From: Osmia lignaria lignaria
Lineage: Eukaryota; Arthropoda; Insecta; Hymenoptera; Megachilidae
Assembly: GCF_051020975.1 (NCBI RefSeq)
Contig: NW_027478162.1
Location: forward strand, 2,230,501 to 2,294,500
Length of the DNA: 64,000 bases
Direction of reading: 5' to 3'
In this document: piece by piece, positions 35,801 through 49,292 of the stretch
How positions within the stretch are numbered: position 1 is the first letter of the stretch
Layout: every line of letters starts with the position of its first letter
Translations under genes and position numbers: made by a program
The notes under the pieces: model-generated
The model's database searches: none
What the model saw: the letters and a program-made list of their open reading frames with translations, nothing else
What the model was told of the DNA's origin: nothing

Positions 35801-37059
35801 GACGGACATATTTCGAGATATTTCTCCTTCTTGTTGTTCTTCTTCTGCACAGCTAAGCTGGAAGTGGCATTTACAGCTCGCAATAGTGCAGAGTTATCTC
35901 AAAGAAAGGGGCCACGGTGTTTCTGTATCTCTATTATGTTGGTGCGGCTTCGGAACTTTTAAATATCTCGATATATCTCGAAAACTACGCTTTTGATCAA
36001 AAAATATCATAGAACATAAATTGTAGGAAACGTAATTCTCTACAAAAAACGTCTCTTAACATTTTGCCATAGCTCGCTTCGTTTCCGAGATATTTGCAGA
36101 TTCAGCTCAAAGGAACTGGCCTGACGGACATATTTCGAGATATTTCTTCTTCTTGTTGTTCTTCCTCTGCACAGCTAAGCTGGAAGTGGCATTTGCAGCT
36201 CGCAATAGTGCAGAGTTATCTCAAAGAAAGGGGCCACGGTGTTTCTGTATCTCTATTATGTTGGTGCGGCTTCGGAACTTTTAAATATCTTGATATATCT
36301 CGAGAACTACGCATCTGATCAAAAAATATCATAGAACATAAAAAGTAGGAAACTTAATTCTCTACAAAAAAGGTGTCTCAACATTTTGCCATAGCTCTCT
36401 TCGTTTCCGAGATATTTGCAGATTTATCTCAAGGGAAGGGGCCTGGCGGACCTATTTCGAGATATTTCTTCTTCTTGTTGTTCTTCTTCTGCACAGCTAA
36501 GCTTGAAGCGGCATTTGCAGCTCGCAATAGTGCAGAGTTATCTCAAAGAAAGGGGCCACGGTGTTTCTGTATCTCTATTACGTTGGTGCGGCTTCGGAAC
36601 TTTTAAATATCTTGATATATCTCGAGAACTACGCGTCTGATCAAAAAATATCATAGAACATAAAAAGCAGGAAACTTAATTCTCTACAAATAAGGTCTCT
36701 TAACATTTTGCCATAGCTCGCTTCGTTTCCGAGATATTTGCAGATTTATCTCAAGGGAAGGGGCCTGACGGACATATTTCGAGATATTTCTTCTTCTTGT
36801 TGTTCTTCTTCTGCACAGCTAAGCTGGAAGTGGCATTTGCAGCTCGCAATAGTGCAGAGTTATCTCAAAGAGAGGGGCCACGGTGTTTCTGTATCTCTAT
36901 TATGTTGGTGCGGCTTCGGATCTTTTAAATATCTTGATATATCTCGAGAACTACGCATCTGATCAAAAAATATCATAGAACATAAAAAGTAGGAAACTTA
37001 ATTCTCTACAAATAAGGTCTCTTAACATTTTGCCATAGCTCGCTTCGTTTCCGAGATAT
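32874..37059 (+). repeat. Satellite monomers with overlapping 3-, 4- and 5-monomer echoes
   Basis: Thirteen monomers. Shared rare marks give several offsets. CAAATAATATC with AATGGTCTGTTAAC is near 33424 and 35034 (1,610 bases), and also near 27634. CGTATCCGAG with TATCTCGAGGG is at 34162 and 35772 (1,610). The AAACTGG and AGAGAGGGG monomers are at 33840 and 35128 (1,288). GAAGATAAACTG is near 34403 and 35369 (966). Monomers 32874, 34162, 34484 and 34806 contain in-frame stops in the otherwise open frame. Confidence 0.78.
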
Positions 37060-38669
37060 TTGCAGATTTATCTCAAGGGAGGGGGCCTGACGGACATATT
37101 TCGAGATATTTCTTCTTCTTGTTGTTCTTCTTCTGCACAGCTAAGCTGGAAGTGGCATTTCCAGCTCGCAATAGTGCAAAGTTATCTCAAAGAAAGGGGC
37201 CATGGTGTTTCTGTATCTCTATTATGTTGGTGCGGCTTCGGAACTTTTAAATATCTTGATATATCTCGAGAACTACGCGTCTGATCAAAAAATATCATAG
37301 AACATAAAAAGTAGGAAACTTAATTCTCTACACATAAGGTGTCTTAACATTTTGCCATAGCTCGCTTCGTTTCCGAGATATTTGCAGATTTATCTCAAGG
37401 GAAGGGTCCTGACGGACATATTTCGAGATATTCCTTCTTCTTGTTGTTCTTCTTCTGCACAGCTAAGCTGGAAGTGGCATTTGCGGCTCGCACTAGTGCA
37501 GAGTTATCTCAAAGAAAGGGGCCACGGTGTTTCTGTATCTCTATTATGTTGGTGCGGCTTCGGAACTTTTAAATATCTTGATATATCTCGAGAACTACGC
37601 ATCTGATCAAAAAATATCATAGAACATAAAAAGTAGGAAACTTAATTCTCTACAAAAAAGGTCTCTCAAAATTTTGCCATAGCCCGCTTCGTTTCCGAGA
37701 TATTTGCAGATTTATCTCAAGGGAAGGGGCCTAACGGACATATTTCGAAATATTTCTTCTTCTTGTTGTTCTTCTTCTGCACAGCTAAACTGGAAGTGGC
37801 ATTTCCAGCTCGCAATAGTGCAGAGTTATCTCAAAGAAATGAGCCACGGTGTTTCTGTATCTCTATTATGTTGGTGCGGCTTCGGAACTTTTAAATATCT
37901 TGATATATCTCGAGAACTACGCGTCTGATCAAAAAATATCATAGAACATAAAAAGTAGGAAACTTAATTCTCTACAAATAAGGTCTCTTAACATTTTGCC
38001 ATAGCTCGCTTCGTTTCCGAGATATTTGCAGATTTATCTCAAGGGAAGGGTCCTGACGGACATATTTCGAGATATTCCTTCTTCTTGTTGTTCTTCTTCT
38101 GCACAGCTAAGCTGGAAGTGGCATTTGCGGCTCGCACTAGTGCAGAGTTATCTCAAAGAAAGGGGCCACGGTGTTTCTGTATCTCTATTATGTTGGTGCG
38201 GCTTCGGAACTTTTAAATATCTTGATATATCTCGAGAACTACGCATCTGATCAAAAAATATCATAGAACATAAAAAGTAGGAAACTTAATTCTCTACAAA
38301 AAAGGTCTCTCAAAATTTTGCCATAGCCCGCTTCGTTTCCGAGATATTTGCAGATTTATCTCAAGGGAAGGGGCCTAACGGACATATTTCGAAATATTTC
38401 TTCTTCTTGTTGTTCTTCTTCTGCACAGCTAAACTGGAAGTGGCATTTCCAGCTCGCAATAGTGCAGAGTTATCTCAAAGAAATGAGCCACGGTGTTTCT
38501 GCATCTCTATTATGTTGGTGCGGCTTCGGAACTTTTAAATATCTTGATACATCTCGAGAACTACGCATCTGATCAAAAAATATCATAGAACATAAAAAGT
38601 AGGAAACTTAATTCTCTACAAATAAGGTCTCTTAACATTTTGCCATAGCTCGCTTCGTTTCCGAGATAT
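37060..38669 (+). repeat. 2-monomer duplication (644 bp) with leader monomer
   Basis: 37382-38025 and 38026-38669 are tandem copies of a pair. The first monomer has GGGTCCTGAC and ATTCCTTC. The second has TTCGAAATATT, GAAATGAGCC and a preceding ATAGCCCGC. GAAATGAGCC occurs nowhere else that I noticed. The monomer at 37060 (GGGAGGGGG, CCATGGTG) belongs to the type seen again at 38670 and 39636. Confidence 0.85.
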
Positions 38670-40601
38670 TTGCAGATTTATCTCAAGGGAGGGGGCCTGA
38701 CGGACATATTTCGAGATATTTCTTCTTCTTGTTGTTCTTCTTCTGCACAGCTAAGCTGGAAGTGGCATTTGCAGCTCGCAATAGTGCAAAGTTATCTCAA
38801 AGAAAGGGGCCATGGTGTTTCTGTATCTCTATTATGTTGGTGCGGCTTCGGAACTTTTAAATATCTTGATATATCTCGAGAACTACGCGTCTGATCAAAA
38901 AATATCATAGAACATAAAAAGTAGGAAACTTAATTCTCTACAAATAAGGTCTCTTAACATTTTGCCATAGCTCGCTTCGTTTCCGAGATATTTGCAGATT
39001 TATCTCAAGGGAAGGGGCCTGACGGACATATTTCGAGATATTCCTTCTTCTTGTTGTTCTTCTTCTGCACAGCTAAGCTGGAAGTGGCATTTGCGGCTCG
39101 CACTAGTGCAGAGTTATCTCAAAGAAAGGGGCCACGGTGTTTCTGTATCTCTATTATGTTGGTGCGGCTTCGGAACTTTTAAATATCTTGATATATCTCG
39201 AGAACTACGCATCTGATCAAAAAATATCATAGAACATAAATAGTAGGAAACTTAATTCTCTACAAAAAAGGTCTCTTAACATTTTGCCATAGCTCTCTTC
39301 GTTTCCGAGATATTTGCAGATACATCTCAAGGGAAGGGGCCTGACGGACATATTTCGAGATATTTCTTCTTCTTGTTGTTCTTCTTCTGCACAGCTAAGC
39401 TGGAAGTGGCATTTGCAGCTCGCAATAGTGCAGAGTTATCTCAAAGAAAGGGGCCACGGTGTTTCTGTATCTCTATTATGATGGTGCGGCTTCGGAACTT
39501 TTAAATATCTTGATATATCTCGAGAACTACGCATCTGATCAAAAAATATCATAGAACATAAAAAGTAGGAAACTTAATTCTCTACAAATAAGGTCTCTTA
39601 ACATTTTGCCATAGCTCGCTTCGTTTCCGAGATATTTGCAGATTTATCTCAAGGGAGGGGGCCTGACGGACATATTTCGAGATATTTCTTCTTCTTGTTG
39701 TTCTTCTTCTGCACAGCTAAGCTGGAAGTGGCATTTGCAGCTCGCAATAGTGCAAGGTTATCTCAAAGAAAGGGGCCATGGTGTTTCTGTATCTCTATTA
39801 TGTTGGTGCGGCTTCGGAACTTTTAAATATCTTGATATATCTCGAGAACTACGCGTCTGATCAGAAAATATCATAGAACATGAAAAGTAGGAAACTTAAT
39901 TCTCTACAAATAAGGTCTCTTAACATTTTGCCATAGCTCGCTTCGTTTCCGAGATATTTGCAGATTTATCTCAAGGGAAGGGGCCTGACGGACATATTTC
40001 GAGATATTCCTTCTTCTTGTTGTTCTTCTTCTGCACAGCTAAGCTGGAAGTGGCATTTGCGGCTCGCACTAGTGCAGAGATATCTCAAAGAAAGGGGCCA
40101 CGGTGTTTCTGTATCTCTATTATGTTGGTGCGGCTTCGGAACTTTTAAATATCTTGATATATCTCGAGAACTACGCATCTGATCAAAAAATATCATAGAA
40201 CATAAATAGTAGGAAACTTAATTCTCTACAAAAAAGGTCTCTTAACATTTTGCCATAGCTCTCTTCGTTTCCGAGATATTTGCAGATACATCTCAAGGGA
40301 AGGGGCCTGACGGACATATTTCGAGATATTTCTTCTTCTTGTTGTTCTTCTTCTGCACAGCTAAGCTGGAAGGGGCATTTGCAGCTCGCAATAGTGCAGA
40401 GTTATCTCAAAGAAAGGGGCCACGGTGTTTCTGTATCTCTATTATGTTGGTGCGGCTTCGGAACTTTTAAATATCTTGATATATCTCGAGATCTACGCAT
40501 CTGATCAAAAAATATCATAGAACATAAAAAGTAGGAAACTTAATGCTCTACAAAAAAGGTCTCCTAACATTTTGCCATAGCTCGCTTCGTTTCCGAGATA
40601 T
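38670..40601 (+). repeat. 3-monomer duplication (966 bp, two copies)
   Basis: 38670-39635 and 39636-40601 repeat the order GGGAGGGGG monomer, ATTCCTTC monomer, ATACATCTC monomer. The first monomers share CCATGGTG. The third monomers share the AAATAGTAGG junction and CTCTCTTCG. 39314 has a private TATTATGATGG, which makes an in-frame stop. Confidence 0.85.
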
Positions 40602-41566
40602 TTGCAGATTTATCCCAAGGGAAGGGGCCTGACGGACATATTTCGAGATATTTCTTCTTCTTGTTGTTCTTCTTCTGCACAGCTAAGCTGGAAGTGGCAT
40701 TTACAGCTCGCAATAGTGCAGAGTTATCTCAAAGAAAGGGGCCACGGTGTTTCTGTATCTCTATTATGTTGGTGCGGCTTCGGAACTTTTAAATATCTTG
40801 ATATATCTCGAGAACTACGCATCTGATCAAAAAATATCATAGAACATAAAAAGTAGGAAACTTAATTCTCTACAAAAAAGGTCTCTTAACATTTTGCCAT
40901 AGCTCTCTTCGTTTCCGAGATATTTGCAGATTTATCTCAAGGGAAGGGGCCTGACGGACATATTTCGAGATATTTCTTCTTCTTGTTGTTCTTCTTCTGC
41001 ACAGCTAAGCTGGAAGTGGCATTTGCGGCTCGCACTAGTGCAGAGTTATCTCAAAGAAAGGGTCACGGTGTTTCTGTATCTCCATTATGTTGGTGCGGCT
41101 TCGGAACTTTTAAATATCTTGATATATCTCGAGAACTACGCATCTGATCGAAAAATATCATAGAACATAAATAGTAGGAAACTTAATTCTCTACAAAAAA
41201 GGTCTCTTAACATTTTGCCATAGCTCTCTTCGTTTCCGAGATATTTGCAGATTTATCTCAAGGGAAGGGGCCTGACGGACATATTTCGAGATATTTCTTC
41301 TTCTTGTTGTTCTTCTTCTGCACACCTAAGCTGGAAGTGGCATTTGCAGCTCGCAATAGTGCAGAGTTATCTCAAAGAAAGGGGCCACGGTGTTTCTGTA
41401 TCTCTATTATGTTGGTGCGGCTTCGGAACTTTTAAATATCTTGATATATCTCGAGAACTACGCATCTGATCAAAAAATATCATAGAACCTAAAAAGTAGG
41501 AAACTTAATTCTCTCCAAAAAAGGTCTCTTAACATTTTGCCATAGCTCGCTTCGTTTCCGAGATAT
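40602..41566 (+). repeat. Three unphased satellite monomers
   Basis: Monomers start at 40602, 40924 and 41245. The 40924 monomer has a 1-base deletion (AAAGGGTCACGG) and is 321 bp. The 41245 monomer has CACACCTAAG, a mark also seen at 15180 and 17754. Confidence 0.85.
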
Positions 41567-44464
41567 TTGCAGATTTATCTCAAGGGAAGGGGCCTAACGG
41601 ACATATTTCGAGATATTTCTTCTTCTTGTTGTTCTTCTTCTGCACAGCTAAACTGGAAGTGGCATTTCCAGCTCGCAATAGTGCAGAGTTATCTCAAAGA
41701 GAGGGGCCACGGTGTTTCTGTATCTCTATTATGTTGGTGCGGTTTCGGAACTTTTAAATATCTTGATATATCTCGAGAATTACGCATCTGATCAAAAAAT
41801 ATCATAGAACATAAAAAGTAGGAAACTTAATTCTCTACAAAAAAGGTCTCTTAACATTTTGCCATAGCTCGCTTCGTTTCCGAGATATTTGCAGATTTAT
41901 CTCAAGGGAAGGGGCCTGACGGACATATTTCGAAATATTTCTTATTCTTGTTGTTCTTCTTCTGCACAGCTAAGCTGGAAGTGGCATTTGCAGCTCGCAA
42001 TAGTGCAGAGTTATCTCAAAGAAAGGGGCCACGGTGTTTCTGTATCTCTATTATGTTGGTGCGGCTTCGGAACTTTCAAATATCTTGATATATCTCGAGA
42101 ACTACGCATCTGATCAAAAAATATCATAGAACATAAAAAGTATTAAACTTAATTCTCTACAAAAAAGGTCTCTTAACATTTTGCCATAGCTCGCTTCGTT
42201 TCCGAGATATTTGCAGATTTATCTCAAGGGAAGGGGCCTGCCGGACATATTTCGAGATATTTCTTCTTGTTGTTGTTCTTCTTCTGCACAGCTAAGCTGG
42301 AAGTGGCATTTGCGGCTCGCACTAGTGCAGAGTTATCTCAAAGAAAGGGGCCACGGTGTTTCTGTATCTCTATTATGTTGGTGCGGCTTCGGAACTTTTA
42401 AATATCTTGATATATCTCGAGAACTACGCATCTGATCAAAAAATATCATACTACATAAAAAGTAGGAAACTTAAATCTCTACAAGAAAGGTCTCTAAACA
42501 TTTTGCCATAGCTCGCTTCGTTTCCGAGATATTTGCAGATTCAGCTCAAAGAAACGGGCCTGACGGACATATTTCGAGATATTTCTTCTTCTTGTTGTTC
42601 TTCTTCTGCACAGCTAAGCTGGAAGTGGCATTTGCGGCTCGCACTAGTGCAGAGTTATCTCAAAGAAAGGGGCCACGGTGTTTCTGTATCTCTATTATGT
42701 TGGTGCGGCTTCGGAACTTTTAAATATCTCGATATATCTCGAAAACTACGCTTCTGATCAAAAAATATCATAGAACATAAATTGTAGGAAACATAATTCT
42801 CCACAAAAAAGGTCGCTCAACATTTTGCCATAGCTCGCTTCGTTTCCGAGATATTTGCAGATATATCTCAAGGGAAGGGGCCTGACGGACATATTTCGAG
42901 ATATTTCTTCTTCTTGTTGTTCTTCTTCTGCACAGCTAAGCTGGAAGTGGCATTTGCAGCTCGCAATAGTGCAGAGATATCTCAAAGAAAGGGGCCACGG
43001 TGTTTCTGTATCTCTATTATGTTGGTGCGGCTTCGGAACTTTTAAATATCTTGATATATCTCGAGAACTACGCATCTGATCAAAAAATATCATAGAACAT
43101 AAATAGTAGGAAACTTAATTCTCTACAAAAAAGGTCTCTCAACATTTTGCCATAGCTCGCTTCGTTTCCGAGATATTTGCAGATTTATCTCAAGGGAAGG
43201 GGTCTGACGGACATATTTCGAGATATTTCTTCTTCTTGTTGTTCTTCTTCTGCACAGTTAAACTGGAAGTGGCATTTCCAGCTCGCAATAGTGCAGAGTT
43301 ATCCCAAAGAAAGGGGCCACGGTGTTTCTGTATCTCTATTATGTTGGTGCGGCTTCGGAACTTTTAAATATCTCGATATATCTCGAAAACTACGCTTCTG
43401 ATCAAAAAATATCACAGAACATAAATTGTAGGAAACATAATTCTCTACAAAAAAGGTCTCTTAACATTTTGCCATAGCTCGCTTCGTTCCCGAGATATTT
43501 GCAGATTTATCTGAAGGGAAGGGTCCTGATGGACATATTTCGAGATATTTCTTCTTCTTGTTGTTCTTCTTCTGCACAGCTAAACTGGAAGTGGCATTTC
43601 CAGCTCGCAATCGTGCAGAGTTATCTCAAAGAAAGGGGCCACGGTGTTTCTGTATCTCTATTATGTTGGTGCGGCTTCGGAACTTTTAAATATCTCGATA
43701 TATCTCGAAAACTACGCTTCTGATCAAAAAATATCATACAACATAAATTGTAGGAAACATAATTCTCTACAAAAAACGTCTCTTAACATTTTGCCATAGC
43801 TCGCTTCGTTTCCGAGATATTTGCAGATTCAGCTCAAAGGAACGGGCCTGTCGGACATATTTCGAGATATTTCTTCTTCTTGTTGTTCTTCTTCTGCACA
43901 GCTAAGCTGGAAGTGGCATTTGCAGCTCGCAATAGTGCAGAGTTATCTCAAAGAAAGAGGCCACGGTGTTTCTGTACCTCTATTATGTTGGTGCAGCTTC
44001 GGAACTTTTAAATATCTTGATATATCTCGAGAACTACGCATCTGATCAAAAAATATCATACACGATAAAAAGTAGGAAACTTGATTCTCTACAAAAAAGG
44101 TTTCTTAACATTTTGCCATACCTCGCTTCGTTTCCGAGATATTTGCAGATTTATCTCGAGGGAAGGGGCCTGACGGACATATTTCGAGATATTTCTTCTT
44201 GTTGTTGTTCTTCTTCTGCACAGCTAAGCTGGTAGTGGCATTTGCGGCTCGCACTAGTGCAGAGTTATCTCAAAGAAAGGGGCCACGGTGTTTCTGTATC
44301 TCTATTATGTTGGTGCGGCTTCGGAACTTTTAAATATCTTGATATATCTCGAGAACTACGCATCTGATCAAAAAATATCATAGAACATAAAAAGTAGGAA
44401 ACTTAATTCTCTACAAAAAAGGTCTCTTAACATTTTGCCATAGCTCTCTTCGTTTCCGAGATAT
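41567..44464 (+). repeat. Segmental duplication, left copy (partner 46716-48969)
   Basis: Monomers 41567 and 41889 (GCGGTTTCGG, GAGAATTACG; TTCGAAATATTTC, ACTTTCAAAT) match 46716 and 47038 at an offset of 5,149. 42855 and 43177 (CAGAGATATC; GGGGTCTGAC, TATCCCAAAG) match 47682 and 48004 at 4,827. 43821 and the CATACACGAT junction match 48326 and its junction at 4,505. The offset steps down by one monomer each time. Confidence 0.8.
44143..44464 (+). repeat. Rare-variant monomer shared with 34162
   Basis: It carries TATCTCGAGGG, TTGTTGTTGTTC and CTGGTAGTGG together with GCGGCTCGCACTAG. The same combination occurs in the monomer starting 34162, 9,981 bases upstream (31 x 322 minus 1). Confidence 0.75.
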
Positions 44465-46074
44465 TTGCAGATTTATCTCAAGGGAAGGGGCCTGACGGAC
44501 ATATTTCGAGATATTTCTTCTTCTTGTTGTTCTTCTTCTGCACAGATAAGCTGGAAGTGGCATTTGCAGCTCGCAATAGTGCAGAGTTATCTCAAAGAAA
44601 GGGGCCACGGTGTTTCTGTATCTCCATTATGTTGGTGCGGTTTCGGAACTTTTAAATATCTCGATATATCTCGAAAACTACGCTTCTGATCAAAAAATAT
44701 CATAGGACATAAATTGTAGGAAACATAATTCTCTACAAAAAAGGTCTCTTAACATTTTGCCATAGCTCGCTTCGTTTCCGAGATATTTGCAGATATATCT
44801 CAAGGGTAGGGGCCTGACGGACATATTTCGAGATATTTCTTCTTCTTGTTGTTCTTCTTCTGCACAGCTAAGCTGGAAGTGGCATTTACAGCTCGCAATA
44901 GTGCAGAGTTATCTCAAAGAAAGGGGCCACGGTGTTTCTGTATCTCTATTATGTTGGTGCGGCTTCGGAACTTTTAAATATCTTGATATATCTCGAGAAC
45001 TACGCATCTGATCAAAAAATATCATAGAACATAAAAAGTAGGAAACTTAGTTCTCTACAAAAAAGGTCTCTTAACATTTTGCCATAGCTCGCTTCGTTTC
45101 CGAGATATTTGCAGATTTATCTCAAGGGAAGGGGCCTGACGGACATATTTCGAGATATTTCTTCTTCTTGTTGTTCTTCTTCTGCACAGCTAAGCTGGAA
45201 GTGGCATTTGCGGCTCGCACTAGTGCAGAGTTATCTCAAAGAAAGGGGCCACGGTGTTTCTGTATCTCTATTATGTTGGTGCGGCTTCGGAACTTTTAAA
45301 TATCTCGATATATCTCGAAAACTACGCTTCTGATCAAAAAATATCATAGAACATAAATTGTAGGAAACATAATTCTCTACAAAAAAGGTCTCTTAACATT
45401 TTGCCATAGCTCGCTTGGTTTCCGAGATATTTGCAGATATATCTCAAGGGAAGGGGCCTGACGGACATATTTCGAGATATTTCTTCTTCTTGTTGTTCTT
45501 CTTCTGCACAGCTAAGCTGGAAGTGGCATTTGCAGCTCGCAATAGTGCAGAGTTATCTCAGAGAAAGGGGCCACGGTGTTTCTGTATCTCCATTATGTTG
45601 GTGCGGCTTCGGAACTTTTAAATATCTCGATATATCTCGAAAACTACGCTTCTGATCAAAAAATATCATAGGACATAAATTGTAGGAAACATAATTCTCT
45701 ACAAAAAAGGTCTCTTAACATTTTGCCATAGCTCGCTTCGTTTCCGAGATATTTGCAGATATATCTCAAGGGAAGGGGCCTGACGGACATATTTCGAGAT
45801 ATTTCTTCTTCTTGTTGTTCTTCTTCTGCACAGCTAAGCTGGAAGTGGCATTTACAGCTCGCAATAGTGCAGAGTTATCTCAAAGAAAGGGGCCACGGTG
45901 TTTCTGTATCTCTATTATGTTGGTGCGGCTTCGGAACTTTTAAATATCTTGATATATCTCGAGAACTACGCATCTGATCAAAAAATATCATAGAACATAA
46001 AAAGTAGGAAACTTAATTCTCTACAAAAAAGGTCTCTTAACATTTTGCCATAGCTCTCTTCGTTTCCGAGATAT
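44465..46074 (+). repeat. 3-monomer duplication (966 bp)
   Basis: About 44465-45050 and 45431-46016 are alike. Both have a monomer with ATCTCCATTATG ending in CATAGGACAT, then a TTTACAGCTC monomer. The third monomer at 45109 (GCGGCTCGCACTAG) has no matching partner at 46075. Confidence 0.8.
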
Positions 46075-46715
46075 TTGCAGATTTATGTCAAGGGAAGGGG
46101 CCTGACGGACATATTTCGAGATATTTCTTCTTCTTGTTGTTCTTCTTCTGCACAGCTAAGCTGGAAGTGGCATTTACAGCTCGCAATAGTGCAGACTGAT
46201 CTCAAAGAAAGGGGCCACGGTGTTTCTGTATCTCTATTATGTTGGTGCGGCTTCGGAACTTTTAAATATCTTGATATATCTCGAGAACTACGCATCTGAT
46301 CAAAAAATATCATAGAACATAAAAAGTAGGAAACTTAGTTCTCTACAAAAAAGGTCTCTTAACATTTTGCCATAGCTCGCTTCCTTTCCGAGATATTTGC
46401 AGATTTATCTCAAGGGAAGGGGCCTGACGGACATATTTCGAGATATTTCTTCTTGTTGTTCTTCTTCTGCACAGCTAAGCTGGAAGTGGCATTTACAGCT
46501 CGCAATAGTGCAGACTGATCTCAAAGAAAGGGGCCACGGTGTTTCTGTATCTCTATTATGTTGGTGCGGCTTCGGAACTTTTAAATATCTCGATATATCT
46601 CGAAAACTACGCTTCTGATCAAAAAATATCATACAACATAAAAAGTATTAAACTTAATTCTCTACAAAAAAGGTCTCTTAACATTTTGCCATAGCTCGCT
46701 TCGTTTCCGAGATAT
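46075..46715 (+). repeat. Adjacent monomer pair with GCAGACTGATCTC
   Basis: 46075 and 46397 both replace GCAGAGTTATCTC by GCAGACTGATCTC and share TTTACAGCTC, so they look like a recent single-monomer duplication. The second has lost a TTC (319 bp) and switches to the CTCGAA haplotype. Confidence 0.82.
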
Positions 46716-48969
46716 TTGCAGATTTATCTCAAGGGAAGGGGCCTAACGGACATATTTCGAGATATTTCTTCTTCTTGTTGTTCTTCTTCTGCACAGCTAA
46801 ACTGGAAGTGGCATTTCCAGCTCGCAATAGTGCAGAGTTATCTCAAAGAGAGGGGCCACGGTGTTTCTGTATCTCTATTATGTTGGTGCGGTTTCGGAAC
46901 TTTTAAATATCTTGATATATCTCGAGAATTACGCATCTGATCAAAAAATATCATAGAACATAAAAAGTAGGAAACTTAATTCTCTACAAAAAAGGTCTCT
47001 TAACATTTTGCCATAGCTCGCTTCGTTTCCGAGATATTTGCAGATTTATCTCAAGGGAAGGGGCCTGACGGACATATTTCGAAATATTTCTTATTCTTGT
47101 TGTTCTTCTTCTGCACAGCTAAGCTGGAAGTGGCATTTGCAGCTCGCAATAGTGCAGAGTTACCTCAAGGAAAGGGGCCACGGTGTTTCTGTATCTCTAT
47201 TATGATGGTGCGGCTTCGGAACTTTCAAATATCTTGATATATCTCGAGAACTACGCATCTGATCAAAAAATATCATAGAACATAAAAAGTAGGAAACTTA
47301 ATTCTATACAAAAAAGGTCTCTTAACATTTTGCCATAGCTCGCTTCGTTTCCGAGATATTAGCAGATTTATCTCAAGGGAAGGGGCCTGACGGACATGTT
47401 TCGAGATATTTCTTCTTCTTGTTGTTCTTCTTCTGCACAGCTAAGCTGGAAGTGGCATTTACAGCTCGCACTAGTGCAGGGTTATCTCAAAGAAAGGGGC
47501 CACGGTGTTTCTGTATCTCTATTATGTTGGTGCGGCTTCGGAACTTTTAAATATCTTGATATATCTCGAGAACTACGCATCTGATCAAAAAATATCATAG
47601 AACATAAAAAGTAGGAAACTTAATTCTCTACAAAAAAGGTCTCTTAACATTTTGCCATAGCTCGCTTCGTGTCCGAGATATTTGCAGATTTATCTCAAGG
47701 GAAGGGGCCTGACGGACATATTTCGAGATATTTCTTCTTCTTGTTGTTCTTCTTCTGCACAGTTAAGCTGGAAGTGGCATTTGCAGCTCGCAATAGTGCA
47801 GAGATATCTCAAAGAAAGGGGCCACGGTGTTTCTGTATCTCTATTATGTTGGTGCGGCTTCGGAACTTTTAAATATCTTGATATATCTCGAGAACTACGC
47901 ATCTGATCAAAAAATATCATAGAACATAAATAGTAGGAAACTTATTTCTCTACAAAAAAGGTCTCTCAACATTTTGGCATAGCTCGCTTCGTTTCCGAGA
48001 TATTTGCAGATTTATCTCAAGGGAAGGGGTCTGACGGACATATTTCGAGATATTTCTTCTTCTTGTTGTTCTTCTTCTGCACAGCTAAACTGGAAGTGGC
48101 ATTTCCAGCTCGCAATAGTGCAGAGTTATCCCAAAGAAAGGGGCCACGGTGTTTCTGTATCTCTATTATGTTGGTGCGGCTTCGGAACTTTTAAATATCT
48201 CGATATATCTCGAAAACTACGCCTCTGATCAAAAAATATCATACAACATAAATTGTAGGAAACATAATTCTCTACAAAAAACGTCTCTTAACATTTTGCC
48301 ATAGCTCGCTTCGTTTCCGAGATATTTGCAGATTCAGCTCAAAGGAACGGGCCTGACGGACATATTTCGAGATATTTCTTCTTCTTGTTGTTCTTCTTCT
48401 GCACAGCTAAGCTGGAAGTGGCATTTGCAGCTCGCAATAGTGCAGAGTTATCTCAAAGAAAGAGGCCACGGTGTTTCTGTACCTCTATTATGTTGGTGCA
48501 GCTTCGGAACTTTTAAATATCTTGATATATCTCGAGAACTACGCATCTGATCAAAAAATATCATACACGATAAAAAGTAGGAAACTTGATTCTCTACAAA
48601 AAAGGTCTCTTAACATTTTGCCATAGCTCGCTTCGTTTCCGAGATATTTGCAGATTTATCTCAAGGGAAGGGGCCTTACGGACATATTTCGAGATATTTC
48701 TTCTTCTTGTTGTTCTTCTTCTGCACAGCTAAGCTGGAAGTGGCATTTGCAGCTCGCAATAGTGCAGAGTTATCTCAAAGAAAGGGGCCACGGTGTTTCT
48801 GTATCTCTATTATGTTGGTGCGGCTTCGGAACTTTTAAATATCTTGATATATCTCGAGAACTACACATCTGATCAAAAAATATCATAGAACATAAAAAGT
48901 AGGAAACTTAATTCTCTACAAAAAAGGTCTCTTAACATTTTGCCATAGCTCGCTTGGTTTCCGAGATAT
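46716..48969 (+). repeat. Segmental duplication, right copy (partner 41567-44464)
   Basis: It carries the marks listed for the left copy in the same order but is two monomers shorter overall. Monomer 47038 also has TATTATGATGG, which is seen at 39314. Monomer 47360 has TATTAGCAG in place of TATTTGCAG. Confidence 0.8.
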
Positions 48970-49292
48970 TTGCAGATTTATCTCAAGGGAAGGGGCATGA
49001 CGGACATATTTCGAGATATTTCTTCTTCTTGTTGTTCTTCTTCTGCACAGCTAAGCTGGAAGTGGCATTTGCAGCTCGCAATAGTGCAGAGTTATCTCAA
49101 AGAAAGGGGCCACGGTGTTTCTGTATCTCTATTATGTTGGTGCGGCTTCGGAACTTTTAAATATCTTGATATATCTCGAGAACTACGCATCTGATCAAAA
49201 AATATTATCGAACATAAAAAGTAGGAAACTTAATTCTCTACAAAAAAGGTCTCTTAACATTTTGCCATAGCTCGCTTTCGTTTCCGAGATAT
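48970..49292 (+). repeat. 323-bp monomer with single-base insertion
   Basis: The only net insertion in the window. An extra T in CTCGCTTTCGTTTCC near 49274-49280 makes the step to the next landmark 323 bases. Confidence 0.85.

Noticed and set aside
42758..43093. 111-codon open frame on the minus strand
   Set aside because: It arises where a substitution removes a stop in the antisense reading of an ordinary monomer. The neighbouring monomers lack it.
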